Source: JABAQJ01 sp046327745
GTDB taxonomy: Bacteria; Gemmatimonadota; Gemmatimonadetes; Gemmatimonadales; Gemmatimonadaceae
NCBI GenBank assembly: GCA_046327745.1
Contig: JAXLXV010000019.1
Span: 1-64,000, forward strand
Direction of reading: 5' to 3'
DNA: 64,000 nucleotides
Shown: positions 16,363-25,221 of the stretch, piece after piece
Layout of the letters: each line of letters opens with the position of its first letter
Position numbering within the stretch: position 1 is the first letter of the stretch
The notes under the pieces: model-generated
Databases searched by the model: none
What the model was told of the DNA's origin: nothing
What the model saw: the letters and a program-made list of their open reading frames with translations, nothing else
Made by a program: the position numbers and the translations under genes

Positions 16363-16835
16363 GCGCGTGCCTTGGGCCTGCGGGAGGACGCAGCACTAGG
16401 CACCGCGGCGTCGACGACTTGCCAGACAGTGGGCTTCTTCCGGCGTAACACATGTCCTTCGCCGCGGAGCAGGGCAGCGTGCCGATCCGAACCTGGCGGA
16501 CGCTTCGGGTTGAGCGTGCCGTCAGGTTCCACAATGCGCCACCAGGGGGCCAGCGTGCGCCCCCCTTCGCCCTCGATTTCGTCGCTGGCGGCGGCCACGA
16601 TGTTCAAGAAGATCCCCGTCGTCATGGGGCAGGTGAAGTCCGCCCCAAATCGCTCAGCCAATCGATGGCGGATCATTTCGGGTGTGGCCAGCTTCCCGCG
16701 CCTGATCTTCTTCACCTCCTCTGCCACCAGCATTGGCGTCGGGATCAGCATCCGGCCGCGGGCATCCGATTCAACCCGTGGTTGTTGTTCGGGTCGGAGC
16801 TTGATCTTCCACGGGGTGCGGGATCGCATCTGCAT
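16359..16835 (-). CDS. MGMT-family alkyltransferase-like protein lacking the acceptor Cys
   Basis: 158 residues. The core matches the O6-alkylguanine-DNA alkyltransferase DNA-binding domain in the 'MGMT family protein' subgroup: RGRMLIPTPMLVAEEVKKI, RFGADFTCPMTTGIFLNI, then APWWRIVEPDGTLNPKRPPG and HAALLRGEGHVL. In true MGMT the active motif is PCHR. Here it reads PWWR, so the alkyl-accepting Cys is replaced by Trp, as in alkyltransferase-like (ATL) proteins, which bind O6-alkylguanine and recruit nucleotide excision repair. The role in DNA damage recognition is inferred from this. It overlaps the amidohydrolase start by four bases, although the functions look unrelated. Confidence 0.85.
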   Translation of the reverse strand: MQMRSRTPWKIKLRPEQQPRVESDARGRMLIPTPMLVAEEVKKIRRGKLATPEMIRHRLAERFGADFTCPMTTGIFLNIVAAASDEIEGEGGRTLAPWWRIVEPDGTLNPKRPPGSDRHAALLRGEGHVLRRKKPTVWQVVDAAVPSAASSRRPKARA

Positions 16836-16868
16836 ATGGTTCTCCGGTGGCGCGGCAACGCGGCGCGG

Positions 16869-17534
16869 CTACTTCACGGTGATCGTGATCATCACCAACG
16901 GACGGTCGCCAACGTTGTACAATCGCTGCGTCCCGCCGTCGCGCCATCGGTACATCCCCGGAGTCACCGGCTGCGTTCCCCCATCCTCGTCCTCTTCCAC
17001 GGCGCCGGCCGTGACAAAGACGTCCATCGCGTGTCCATGTGTGTGGTCCAGCGTGGCGGTCGCTCCTCCCGGAATTTCCCGGCGAACCGCGCGGACGCGG
17101 TCGTTTTCCAAAACCACCGAATCACCGGGCGACAGTGGGTCCATCTCCCCCCCGGCGTGATGGCCCAGCAGCTCAATCGTGAGGTTGTGAAAGGGGCGCG
17201 CCGAGGGGTTCGAGACGCGATGCGTCAACGGGGCACGCGAGAACCGCACCTCGCCATCCTTGAGCGACAACGGTGTCGGTGCGTTGCCCATCACCTCAGC
17301 AACCAGCTCTGCACCACCAAAGGTGATGTAGGCATAGTCGCTGGCATGCAGGTGAAAGAGCGTGGTATCGCCGGTGGGCACCACAACATCAAAGACGCGC
17401 AGATCCGCGTTCGAAAAAGCGTAGTGATGTCGTGGCTCTTGCGTTACGGGCACCGAACCCTGCGCCTGCAGCGTTTTCCCTGCGATCAGCGCGATACACA
17501 GCAAGCAGCGAGTTTGCATCGGTCTCGTGATCAT
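16869..17534 (-). CDS. Secreted bicupin-like protein
   Basis: About 221 residues. The signal peptide (CLLCIALIAGKTLQAQG) follows a start at 17534; another ATG 15 bases downstream is also possible. Two cupin-like halves are seen. The first contains LFHLHASDYAYITFGGAEL and ends near APLTHRVSN. The second contains VLENDRVRAVRREIPGGA, DHTHGHAMDVFVTAGAV and TPGMYRWRDGG. The His residues could bind a metal, but enzyme activity cannot be inferred. It lies 46 bases downstream of the large BNR protein gene on the same strand. A copy of the dispersed motif (17546-17552) falls in that gap, in non-coding DNA. Confidence 0.75.
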   Translation of the reverse strand: MITRPMQTRCLLCIALIAGKTLQAQGSVPVTQEPRHHYAFSNADLRVFDVVVPTGDTTLFHLHASDYAYITFGGAELVAEVMGNAPTPLSLKDGEVRFSRAPLTHRVSNPSARPFHNLTIELLGHHAGGEMDPLSPGDSVVLENDRVRAVRREIPGGATATLDHTHGHAMDVFVTAGAVEEDEDGGTQPVTPGMYRWRDGGTQRLYNVGDRPLVMITITVK

Positions 17535-17580
17535 AGTTCCAAGTTCGTTAGGTAAGCATCGACGTTCTTCGCGTGCTGCC

Positions 17581-20500
17581 TCACTCCCTGCGCGAGTACG
17601 GCGCGCCCACGCGCTCCAGTTCGCGTTCCAGCGCTGGCACATCCGTATCCGTCAGCTGCGCCAGTTTGGCCTGCTCTGCGGCAAAGAGTTCCCCCGCAAT
17701 CGTCAGCTGTTCCTGGTGTGTGGTCGTTGGGCGACCTAGGGTAAGCCCTTGTTCGCCGCTGATGCCGTTGGCCCGCTCGCTGATGGACGCAGGCGTGGGC
17801 ACACTCCGCGAGCCAAGGGCCTGATCGCCGCGCAGCTCCACCAGAATTGCGGCCAATCGCTTTTGCGCATCGCGCACCTGTGCCGCCAGTGCGGCAGGGG
17901 CGGCCGGTGTGGCGTCCAGCGCGCGTTTCATGGCGTCCAGTTTTCCATTCGTTGCATTGGCCAGGTCCAGCGAGGCGGACAGCCGGCGCCGAAGGTCCTG
18001 CAACCGTTCCTGGAATTGCCACCGGGCCGCCTGATCGGCCATCGTCTGCACGCCTTGAGGATCCAGGAGTACGTTGAAGGTGACGGGACCGGCCAACGGG
18101 GTCAGGACGCCTCCCACGCGTTGCGATAGACTGACACTGTACTTTCCGGGCATGACATACGGACCCGCCGGTCCGCCGCCAAAAATCTCATCTTCCGGTG
18201 ACGCGGGCCGGGTGCTCGGGAGCACGTGCGCTGGTACGCGCAAATCCCACGACACACGTTGTAGACCCTTAGAGGTCGAGCCCGTGACCACGCGGATCGC
18301 CTTGCCCGTCGAATCCATCACGGTCAAGAGAATCGACGGTGCCTCTTCTGCCGCCTCGGCGCGCAGCTCGTCGGGGGTTGGATATCGGATCGGCGTCCCC
18401 GCCTTCTCGGCGGCTTTCTCGGCGTCCACGCGCTTTTGCTTCAGCGTCTTGATGCCGTCCTTGAGGTAGTAGGTGAACGCGGCACCATAGGGTGGATTGT
18501 CTCCCGCATAGAGCATTTCGCCCTGGAACGCCTTGCCGCGTCCCCCGAACTGCTGAGTGGGCACGTAAAGGATCGCGTCCCTGACGGGATACAGCTCTGC
18601 CGCTTTCGCCAGCGTTGCAGCTGTGGTGGAACGCAGCGATGAGTAGTCATCCACAATGTAGATGCCACGCCCGAACGTCCCCAGCACCAGGTCATTTTCG
18701 CGCTTCTGGATCACAATGTCCGCCACCTTGATGGTGGGAACACCCGAGATCTTCATCCAGTGCTTTGCGCCGTCCTTGCTGGCGTATGCGCCATACTCGG
18801 TTCCAATGAACAGCAGATTCGGATCGACATGATCCTCGGCGATGGCGAAGGTGCCGCCGCGCTCGGGAAGATCGCTGTTGATGGACGTCCACGTCTTTCC
18901 CAAGTCCGTGGTACGATAGGCGTATGGCTTGAAGTCGCCGTTCTGATGGTTGCTGAACGTGACGTAGGCCACATTCGCGTCATGCTGGCTGGCGCGAATC
19001 CGCGTGACATAGGCGTTCGTGGGCACGGCAGGAATCCCGTCGACCTTTCTCCAGGTAGCCCCGCCATCTTCACTCACCTGCACCAATCCGTCGTCGGTGC
19101 CGACCCATAGCAGTCCTTCACGCTTTGGGCTTTCCGCCACAGCGGAGATATTCGAATAGATCGCCGTGGAGGTGTTCTTCGCCACGGCATCTGGGCCCCA
19201 CACCTTGCCCATGACCGCCAGCGTGTTGCGATCGACCTGACGGGTGAGATCTGGCGACACCTTTCGCCAGGTGTTGCCGCGGTCATCACTGCGATACAGG
19301 TGCTGCGCCGCCATGTACAGGCGCGTGTGGGCATGCGGAGAAATGATGAAGGGCGTATCCCAGTTCCACCGCAACGGCACGCCGCCCTTCTCCTCTTGCG
19401 GCTGAATCCCTACCCGCTCCTGCGTCCGCTTGTCCACGCGCACGATGACGCCGTGTTGCAGCTCAGCATAAATCGTGTTCGGGTCTTCGGGATCAGCCCG
19501 CGACACAAATCCATCGCCGCCCTGCGTGACAAAGGCGTCCTGGTTCAGGATGCCGTGGTCGGAGCGAGTGCGTGAAGGCAGGCCGAGTGAATTGTTGTCC
19601 TGCAAGCCGCCGTAGACATTGTAGAAGGGCGTCGCATAGTCGACGTCCACGTCGTAGTACTGCGCGAAGGGAAGGTTCTCGAAGAACACCCACGTGGCCC
19701 CACGGTCATACGATCGGTACAGGCCCCCGTCGTTGCCGACGAGCATGTGATTCGGATTCTTCGGGTCCACCCAGATGATATGGTTGTCCACGTGCATCGA
19801 GCGCTGCCCCAGTGGACGCATCGTTCGGCCACCATCATCGGACACCTGGAACAGCATGTCGGGCACGTAAATGCGATCGAAGTCGTGCGGATCCGCAAAG
19901 ACATCGCCGTAGTACATGGAGCCTTGCTGGTAGTCCGACATCTTGGACCACGTGACGCCATTGTCCGTTGAGCGGAACATCCCGCCGCGACGGTTAGCAG
20001 CTTCAACGTTCGCATAGACGACATCTGGTTGCTGCGGAGAGATCGCCAACCCAATGCGGCCGAGGTCCTCCGTGGGAAGGCCCGTGTTGACCTTCGTCCA
20101 CGTCTTCCCGCCATCGGTCGTGCGGTAGATGGCGCTCTCTGGACCACCGTCAATCAAGGTGAAGAAATGACGCCGGCGTTGGTATGCGCTGGCGATCAAG
20201 ACATTCGGGTCACGCGGATCCATCACCACGTCCGACACGCCCGTGTTCTCGGAAATCTTCAGGACCTGCTCCCAGGTCTTGCCGCCATCGCTCGTCTTGT
20301 ACAGACCGCGATCCCCTCCCGCCGACCAGAGTGGACCCTGCGCCGCGACGTAAACGATGTCCGTGTTCTTCGGATTGATGACGATGCGACCAATGTGCTC
20401 GGAATTCTTGAGCCCGACGTTCTTCCACGAACGGCCACCATCGTCGGAGCGGTACACGCCATCGCCGTAGGCCACCGAACGCTGTGAGTTGCGCTCGCCA

Positions 20501-20868
20501 GTTCCAACCCACACCACGTTCGGATTCTTCGGATCCAGCGTCACCCATCCGATAGAGTACGAGCCTTCCTTGTCCATGAGGGGCGTCCACGTGGCGCCGC
20601 CGCTCGTCGTCTTCCACAGTCCGCTGGATGCGGAACCGACGTAGATCGTTCCGACATCGTTGGGATGCACCGCCACCGACATTACGCGCCCCGAGGTCAT
20701 GGCCGGCCCGATGGACCGCGCTTTAAGGGCCGCGAAGATCTCGGCAGAGAATGGCGATTTAGTGGTGTCTTCCCTCGCCGCCGCTGGCTTGGGCGCGGGG
20801 CGTTGTGCCGTCGCGGTCGTAGCGAAAAAGACTACGCTGAGCAGGGAAATCCGGACTGGATGTGTCAT
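17581..20868 (-). CDS. Large secreted BNR/sortilin-like (VPS10) repeat protein
   Basis: 1095 residues from the start MTHPVRISLLSVVFFATTATAQ at 20868 (signal peptide). The open frame runs 55 codons further upstream without protein character. Residues about 50-830 contain many BNR/Asp-box repeats (SDDGGRSWKNVG, TSDGGKTWEQV, TTDGGKTWTKV, SEDGGATWRKV) in a VPS10/sortilin-like propeller. The C-terminal part has a beta-sandwich section (SWDLRVPAHVLPS) and a helical tail rich in Leu, Ala and Arg. No catalytic site can be assigned. Proteins of this type are abundant in Gemmatimonadota and Bacteroidota and are often labelled glycosyl hydrolase without proof. A paralogue is at 26831-29842. It is transcribed divergently from the sulfurtransferase operon; 20869-21059 should hold both promoters. 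Confidence 0.9.
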   Translation of the reverse strand: MTHPVRISLLSVVFFATTATAQRPAPKPAAAREDTTKSPFSAEIFAALKARSIGPAMTSGRVMSVAVHPNDVGTIYVGSASSGLWKTTSGGATWTPLMDKEGSYSIGWVTLDPKNPNVVWVGTGERNSQRSVAYGDGVYRSDDGGRSWKNVGLKNSEHIGRIVINPKNTDIVYVAAQGPLWSAGGDRGLYKTSDGGKTWEQVLKISENTGVSDVVMDPRDPNVLIASAYQRRRHFFTLIDGGPESAIYRTTDGGKTWTKVNTGLPTEDLGRIGLAISPQQPDVVYANVEAANRRGGMFRSTDNGVTWSKMSDYQQGSMYYGDVFADPHDFDRIYVPDMLFQVSDDGGRTMRPLGQRSMHVDNHIIWVDPKNPNHMLVGNDGGLYRSYDRGATWVFFENLPFAQYYDVDVDYATPFYNVYGGLQDNNSLGLPSRTRSDHGILNQDAFVTQGGDGFVSRADPEDPNTIYAELQHGVIVRVDKRTQERVGIQPQEEKGGVPLRWNWDTPFIISPHAHTRLYMAAQHLYRSDDRGNTWRKVSPDLTRQVDRNTLAVMGKVWGPDAVAKNTSTAIYSNISAVAESPKREGLLWVGTDDGLVQVSEDGGATWRKVDGIPAVPTNAYVTRIRASQHDANVAYVTFSNHQNGDFKPYAYRTTDLGKTWTSINSDLPERGGTFAIAEDHVDPNLLFIGTEYGAYASKDGAKHWMKISGVPTIKVADIVIQKRENDLVLGTFGRGIYIVDDYSSLRSTTAATLAKAAELYPVRDAILYVPTQQFGGRGKAFQGEMLYAGDNPPYGAAFTYYLKDGIKTLKQKRVDAEKAAEKAGTPIRYPTPDELRAEAAEEAPSILLTVMDSTGKAIRVVTGSTSKGLQRVSWDLRVPAHVLPSTRPASPEDEIFGGGPAGPYVMPGKYSVSLSQRVGGVLTPLAGPVTFNVLLDPQGVQTMADQAARWQFQERLQDLRRRLSASLDLANATNGKLDAMKRALDATPAAPAALAAQVRDAQKRLAAILVELRGDQALGSRSVPTPASISERANGISGEQGLTLGRPTTTHQEQLTIAGELFAAEQAKLAQLTDTDVPALERELERVGAPYSRRE

Positions 20869-21059
20869 GGCCCAAGGGCAGGGTTGAATGAAAGGATGCC
20901 CCGCTAATCTGGCGCGCGCGTGGCCGGCCGCTACCGGTAGTTTCACCCCGGCGACAGGCCCACAGTCCGAACGCTGGCCCGGGACGGGGATGTCGAGCGA
21001 TCTTGGGGCATCGTCGGCGCCCCGCCGCCTCAAGCATCCTTAAGGAATTGGAGTTGTTC

Positions 21060-21998
21060 ATGACGTTTCGTGCCACGGCCCTCATGGCCAGTCTTGTCGC
21101 CCTGACGGTGCGGTCATCGGCGGACCGACCGATCCCGCACGCCCCTCCCGCGGCTCGGTTGCTCGTGTCGGCGGCGTGGGTGCAGGAACATTTGCATGAT
21201 CGCGACTTGGTCATCCTGCACGTCGGCGACCCGAAGCAGTTCGCAGCCGGCCACCTGCCTGGCGCACGCCCGGTCACACTCGGCGAGATCTCGGTGTCTG
21301 ACACCAGCGGTGTTCAACACACCATGCTCCAAATGCCGAGCGCCGAGGCATTGAAGGATCGCCTCGAGTCGTTAGGTATTTCGGATCGGTCGCAGATCGT
21401 GATTTACGCCGCCCAGCAGTACTTCACGCCGGCCACTCGCGTCCTGCTCACGCTGGACTATGCCGGACTCGGTGATCGGGCGACGATCCTCGACGGCGGA
21501 TTGGACGCATGGAAGAAGGATGCTCATTCGATCGAGACGGGTGATGCCGCGACGCCGGCGCGTGGCTCACTGAGCGCGCTCAAGCTCCATCCCTTCATTG
21601 TAGATGCCACTTACGTCGGCGCGCACCTTAACACTCCCGGCTTCGTGGTGGTCGATGCGCGCAATCGAGGGTACTACGATGGCGTGATGGTGGGCGGCGG
21701 GGGCGGCATGGCGCAGCACTTGAAGGGACACATTGCGGGCGCACGCAGCATTCCCTTCACCGAGGTCTGGACGGATTCCAGTTTCGCGCAGTCGCCGACC
21801 AACCTTCGGAGTGCCTTTGCGCGAGCAGGGGTCGCGCCCACGGACACCATCATCGCCTACTGCCACATCGGACAACAGGCGACTTCCGTGATCTTCGCCG
21901 CCCGCCTGATTGGCCAACCCTTCAAGTTCTACGACGGATCCTTTGAGGACTGGTCTCGGCAGCCTAACGCGAAGGTCGAGACCACACCACGTCCATGA
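21060..21998 (+). CDS. Periplasmic two-domain sulfurtransferase (rhodanese)
   Basis: 312 residues. The start at 21060 has GGAG in the preceding bases and begins a signal peptide. Two rhodanese domains are present. The N-terminal one (LVILHVGDPKQFAAGHLPGA; loop IVIYAAQQY) lacks a catalytic Cys. The C-terminal one (FVVVDARNRGYYDG, KGHIAGARSIPF) has the active loop AYCHIGQQATS with Cys268. This is the SseA/thiosulfate sulfurtransferase arrangement, moving sulfane sulfur between thiosulfate and an acceptor. Its stop overlaps the start of the YeeE-like gene by four bases (ATGA at 21995-21998). It therefore heads an operon with the sulfur-transport halves and a second rhodanese-like protein. One octamer copy sits at 21962-21969. 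Confidence 0.9.
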   Translation: MTFRATALMASLVALTVRSSADRPIPHAPPAARLLVSAAWVQEHLHDRDLVILHVGDPKQFAAGHLPGARPVTLGEISVSDTSGVQHTMLQMPSAEALKDRLESLGISDRSQIVIYAAQQYFTPATRVLLTLDYAGLGDRATILDGGLDAWKKDAHSIETGDAATPARGSLSALKLHPFIVDATYVGAHLNTPGFVVVDARNRGYYDGVMVGGGGGMAQHLKGHIAGARSIPFTEVWTDSSFAQSPTNLRSAFARAGVAPTDTIIAYCHIGQQATSVIFAARLIGQPFKFYDGSFEDWSRQPNAKVETTPRP

Positions 21999-22522
21999 GT
22001 GTTTCGCCTTCCCATCCACGGCCGTACGCCGACCCTTACGTCGCCGGCGTTGGGCTCGGTTTGGTGTTGCTGGCGGCGTTCGTGATCATGGGCCGTGGAC
22101 TCGGCGCGTCCGGAGGTTTTGCGGCGGCGGCGTCCGGCGTGGCCAACACCGTGGCGCCTAGCGCGGCGCAGGCGAACGGATATTTCGGCAGGTACATCGC
22201 GGATCCCGGCGGGCCGTGGACCAACTGGCTGCTCTTCGAGATCATTGGCGTGTTCCTTGGTGGCTTCCTTTCCGCGAAGCTCGCTGGTCGCTTTCACGGC
22301 GGCGTTGAGAAGGGGCCGCGGATCACGGAACGTGCGCGCTTGTCCTTCGCTCTGGGTGGTGGAATCCTGATGGGCGTTGGCGCCGTGCTTGCGCGCGGTT
22401 GCACGAGCGGGCAGGCGTTGACGGGTGGCGCCTTGTTAAGCGTGGGGAGCTGGGGTTTCCTCGTAGCCGCCTTCGCCGGTGCGTATGCCGTCGCCCCCCT
22501 TGTTCGAAGGCTCTGGCAATGA
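21995..22522 (+). CDS. YeeE/YedE family sulfur-transport membrane protein, half 1
   Basis: 175 residues with about four membrane segments. It matches one half of the YeeE/YedE (Sulf_transp) family. The signature is ARGCTSGQALTGGALLSVGSWGFL with Cys136, the conserved cysteine used in thiosulfate uptake in YeeE. Full-length YeeE proteins contain two such halves with several conserved cysteines; here the halves are separate genes. The preceding ATGA overlap with the sulfurtransferase and the following ATGA overlap with half 2 (22519-22522) make a tight operon. The likely role is import of thiosulfate or a sulfane-sulfur species across the inner membrane. Confidence 0.9.
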   Translation: MSVSPSHPRPYADPYVAGVGLGLVLLAAFVIMGRGLGASGGFAAAASGVANTVAPSAAQANGYFGRYIADPGGPWTNWLLFEIIGVFLGGFLSAKLAGRFHGGVEKGPRITERARLSFALGGGILMGVGAVLARGCTSGQALTGGALLSVGSWGFLVAAFAGAYAVAPLVRRLWQ

Positions 22523-23118
22523 TGGCGCCCTTCTATGAATACGGCGCGTTCTCCGATCGGGCCTCACTGATTGTGGCGATCGTGATCGGCACTGCCTTTG
22601 GTTTCACATTGGAACGAGCCGGACTCGGGAACGCGCGAAAGCTCGCCGCGCAGTTCTATCTGCGTGACCTGACGGTGCTCAAGGTGATGTTCTCGGCAGT
22701 CGTCACCGCCATGCTCGGCGTGTTTTGGCTGACGCGGTTCGGTTTGCTCGACCTTTCGCAGGTGTACGTACCCGAGACGTACCTCGCCCCCCAATTGATT
22801 GGCGGGCTCATATTCGGTGCAGGGTTCGTTATTGGAGGACTGTGCCCCGGCACGTCCTGCGTAGCGGCTGCCACCGGTCGGCGGGATGGCTGGATGGCCG
22901 TTGTTGGCATGTTCGTGGGCGTCTTTACCGTCGGCCTGCTCTTCCGCTGGCTGCAACCCTTCTACGAGAGCACAGCGCGGGGAAATGTGACACTCCCTGC
23001 GCAACTCGGCATTCCGTACGGGTTCGTGGTGTGCGCGATCACCGCGATGGCCCTGGCCATGTTTGCGGCGGCGGAGCGCATCGAGCGTCGGCCGTCGTCA
23101 CCCATGCTGCCGGAGTGA
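22519..23118 (+). CDS. YeeE/YedE family sulfur-transport membrane protein, half 2
   Basis: 199 residues with five or so membrane segments. The start MMAPFYEYGAFSD at 22519 overlaps the previous stop (ATGA); the frame is open upstream but only inside the previous gene. Family features are FGFTLERAGLGNARKLAAQFY, LIGGLIFGAGFVIGGLCPGTSC (Cys109, Cys114) and AAATGRRDGWMAVVGMFVG. It is expected to pair with the 175-residue half to form a complete thiosulfate-type channel. The following rhodanese-like gene starts five bases after its stop. Confidence 0.9.
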   Translation: MMAPFYEYGAFSDRASLIVAIVIGTAFGFTLERAGLGNARKLAAQFYLRDLTVLKVMFSAVVTAMLGVFWLTRFGLLDLSQVYVPETYLAPQLIGGLIFGAGFVIGGLCPGTSCVAAATGRRDGWMAVVGMFVGVFTVGLLFRWLQPFYESTARGNVTLPAQLGIPYGFVVCAITAMALAMFAAAERIERRPSSPMLPE

Positions 23119-23122
23119 CGCC

Positions 23123-23743
23123 ATGCAGGCACGCGTAGTTCTCGCATCGATCGCTGCTGTCCTGGGTGCCGGGGCGCTCGTGGCCGGATCACCGGAGCCA
23201 CCGGCGTCTTCCGTCGACGTGACGCGTCTGGCACATGCCGTGGAGACCGAGGCAGATCACATCGATGCGTTGCAACTGGCGGCTTGGATCCGCGACCAGA
23301 AGGCCGGCTTGCGCGTGATCGACGTCCGAACGGTCGCCGAGTACGAGGACGCCCATATTCCAACCGCCGAGCACGTTGCCATCGAGCAACTCCCCACGAC
23401 ACGCTTTCGTCCGGATCAGACGGTCGTGCTGTATTCGGAGGGCGGTGCACACGCCGCGCAGGGATGGGTATTCTTGCAGCTGGCGGGAGTCCGTCACAGC
23501 TATTTCCTTCGTGGAGGAATGTTGGACTGGGAAGAGCAGGTCATGAGTCCCACGCTCGAGGCCAACGCAACCGACTCGGCACGGTCGGAATACGCCAAGG
23601 CACTCGAGCTCAGCAGGTACTTCGGTGGTGAGCCACACCGGGAGTCGGTCGTTCCCAGCCTCATCCCGATGCCGGCGAATCCCGTGCGCGAAAAGCCCAC
23701 CGCGAAGGACTTGGCGGCCAAGCGGAAGAAGCGAGGCTGCTGA
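23123..23743 (+). CDS. Exported rhodanese-like protein without catalytic cysteine
   Basis: 206 residues with a signal or anchor segment (VVLASIAAVLGAGALVAGS). One rhodanese-fold domain is visible: LRVIDVRTVAEYEDAHIPTAEHV, then the loop VVLYSEGGAHAAQGW, then YFLRGGMLDWEEQV. The active-loop Cys is replaced by Ser105, so transferase activity is not expected; a sulfur-species-binding or partner-docking role is possible. The tail is Lys/Arg-rich and ends in KKRGC, with a single terminal cysteine. It is the last gene of the sulfur operon, following the YedE-like half by four non-coding bases. A short dyad (23767-23784) follows. Confidence 0.85.
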   Translation: MQARVVLASIAAVLGAGALVAGSPEPPASSVDVTRLAHAVETEADHIDALQLAAWIRDQKAGLRVIDVRTVAEYEDAHIPTAEHVAIEQLPTTRFRPDQTVVLYSEGGAHAAQGWVFLQLAGVRHSYFLRGGMLDWEEQVMSPTLEANATDSARSEYAKALELSRYFGGEPHRESVVPSLIPMPANPVREKPTAKDLAAKRKKRGC

Positions 23744-23766
23744 CGGGGTGAGCGTTTGGCGTTGTT

Positions 23767-23784
23767 GTCCGCGAGAGAGCGGAC
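23767..23784. promoter_or_regulatory. Short inverted repeat in front of nhaA
   Basis: GTCCGC, a GAGAGA loop and GCGGAC form a perfect six-base-pair dyad that ends 15 bases before the nhaA start codon. There is no T-run, so a standard terminator is unlikely. It could be a leader hairpin or an operator; this is weak evidence. Confidence 0.3.
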
Positions 23785-23799
23785 GCGTACGTTGCCCGC

Positions 23800-25149
23800 A
23801 TGCCTGCCAAGCCTCGCACCGGCACAGCGCCACTGCTCTCCAGGGCCCTCCTGCCATTTCAGGAGTTTGCTCGCACCGGTGCACTGGGTGGGATTGTGCT
23901 GCTGGCCTGCGCCGTGGTCGCCTTGCTCTGGGCCAACTCACCGTGGGGCGATTCGTACTTCGAGCTGTGGGAATCGGTCCTCACGATCGGGCCTGCGTCA
24001 GCGCCACTGTCGCAGTCACTGCATCACTGGATCAACGACGGTCTCATGGCGGTCTTCTTCCTGCTCGTCGGACTGGAGATCAAGCGCGAACTCCTGGTCG
24101 GTGAACTGGCCACTGCTCGCCAGGCGGCGCTGCCGATCGTTGCTGCTGTCGGCGGAATGGTCGTCCCAGCCCTCATGTACGTCATGCTGAACCGGGGCGG
24201 AGAGGGAGCAGCGGGGTGGGGAATTCCAATGGCCACGGACATTGCCTTTGCGTTGGGCGTCCTGACGCTGCTGGGTCCGCGCATTCCGGTGGGGCTCAAG
24301 GTCTTCTTAAGTGCCTTTGCGATTGTCGACGACATGGGCGCCGTCCTGGTGATCGCACTGTTTTACACCGCCAGCATCTCCATGGTCGCGTTAGGCGCGG
24401 CGGGTGGCATCTTGCTGCTCCTGATCATGCTGAACGTGCGCGGCGTGCAAGCCCTCACCCCCTACTTGGTATTGGGCGTGATGCTCTGGTTGGCGCTGCT
24501 GAGTTCTGGGTTACACGCCACCATCGCTGGCGTCCTGGTGGCCCTGACGATTCCGGCGCGCACCCGAATCAATGCCACCGAATACTCGGCGCGCGCGCGG
24601 GCGCTAATCGACGCGTTCGATGCGACCGAAACCGGTGATGGCTTGGTGATCACCAGCAAGGGGCAACAGGAGGCGATCCATGCCCTGGATGTCGCGAGCA
24701 ACGAGGTTCAGGGATCGCTGCTACGCCTGGAACATGCGCTACACGGTGCTGTCGCGTTTGGGATCATGCCGATCTTTGCCCTCGCCAATGCTGGTGTACG
24801 AGTGGAAGAAATTGGCCAGTTGGCGTTCAATCCGATCACGCTTGGCGTCGCGCTCGGCTTGGTGTTGGGGAAACCGATCGGAATCACGGCATTTGCCTGG
24901 CTGGGCGTGCGCGCCGGCTGGGCGACACTCCCCAGCCAAGTGTCCATGCGGATGATCCACGGTGCGGCGTGGATCGGCGGGATTGGATTCACCATGTCGT
25001 TATTCATCGCAGGACTCGCCTTTGGCGAATCCATGCGACTGGATGCCGCGAAGTTCGGGGTGATCGGAGGCTCGCTTCTGTCCGGCATGGTGGGCTACCT
25101 TCTGCTGCGCCGTGCGCGTGGCGAACCAGACGTGACGTCGCCCGCCTGA
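23800..25149 (+). CDS. nhaA: Na+/H+ antiporter NhaA
   Basis: 449 residues, typical NhaA length. Matching stretches are VVALLWANSPWGDSYFELWES, LHHWINDGLMAVFFLLVGLE, KRELLVGELA, the transport-site region GIPMATDIAFALGVLTLLG and FLSAFAIVDDMGAVLVIALFY with the paired aspartates. A C-terminal block follows (IHGAAWIGGIGFTMSLFIAGLAF). It exchanges external protons for internal Na+ across the inner membrane, supporting pH and salt tolerance. The start at 23800 fits the N-terminal cytoplasmic tail. It lies 56 bases after the sulfur operon and is followed by a creatininase-like gene. It contains one octamer copy, at 24389-24396. Confidence 0.97.
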   Translation: MPAKPRTGTAPLLSRALLPFQEFARTGALGGIVLLACAVVALLWANSPWGDSYFELWESVLTIGPASAPLSQSLHHWINDGLMAVFFLLVGLEIKRELLVGELATARQAALPIVAAVGGMVVPALMYVMLNRGGEGAAGWGIPMATDIAFALGVLTLLGPRIPVGLKVFLSAFAIVDDMGAVLVIALFYTASISMVALGAAGGILLLLIMLNVRGVQALTPYLVLGVMLWLALLSSGLHATIAGVLVALTIPARTRINATEYSARARALIDAFDATETGDGLVITSKGQQEAIHALDVASNEVQGSLLRLEHALHGAVAFGIMPIFALANAGVRVEEIGQLAFNPITLGVALGLVLGKPIGITAFAWLGVRAGWATLPSQVSMRMIHGAAWIGGIGFTMSLFIAGLAFGESMRLDAAKFGVIGGSLLSGMVGYLLLRRARGEPDVTSPA

Positions 25150-25221
25150 CCTGCGCGATCACGTTCCGGCAGGCGGCACGACCGCCAGCCCAAACCGAAG
25201 ACAGCTACCCCAGGGAGAGAC

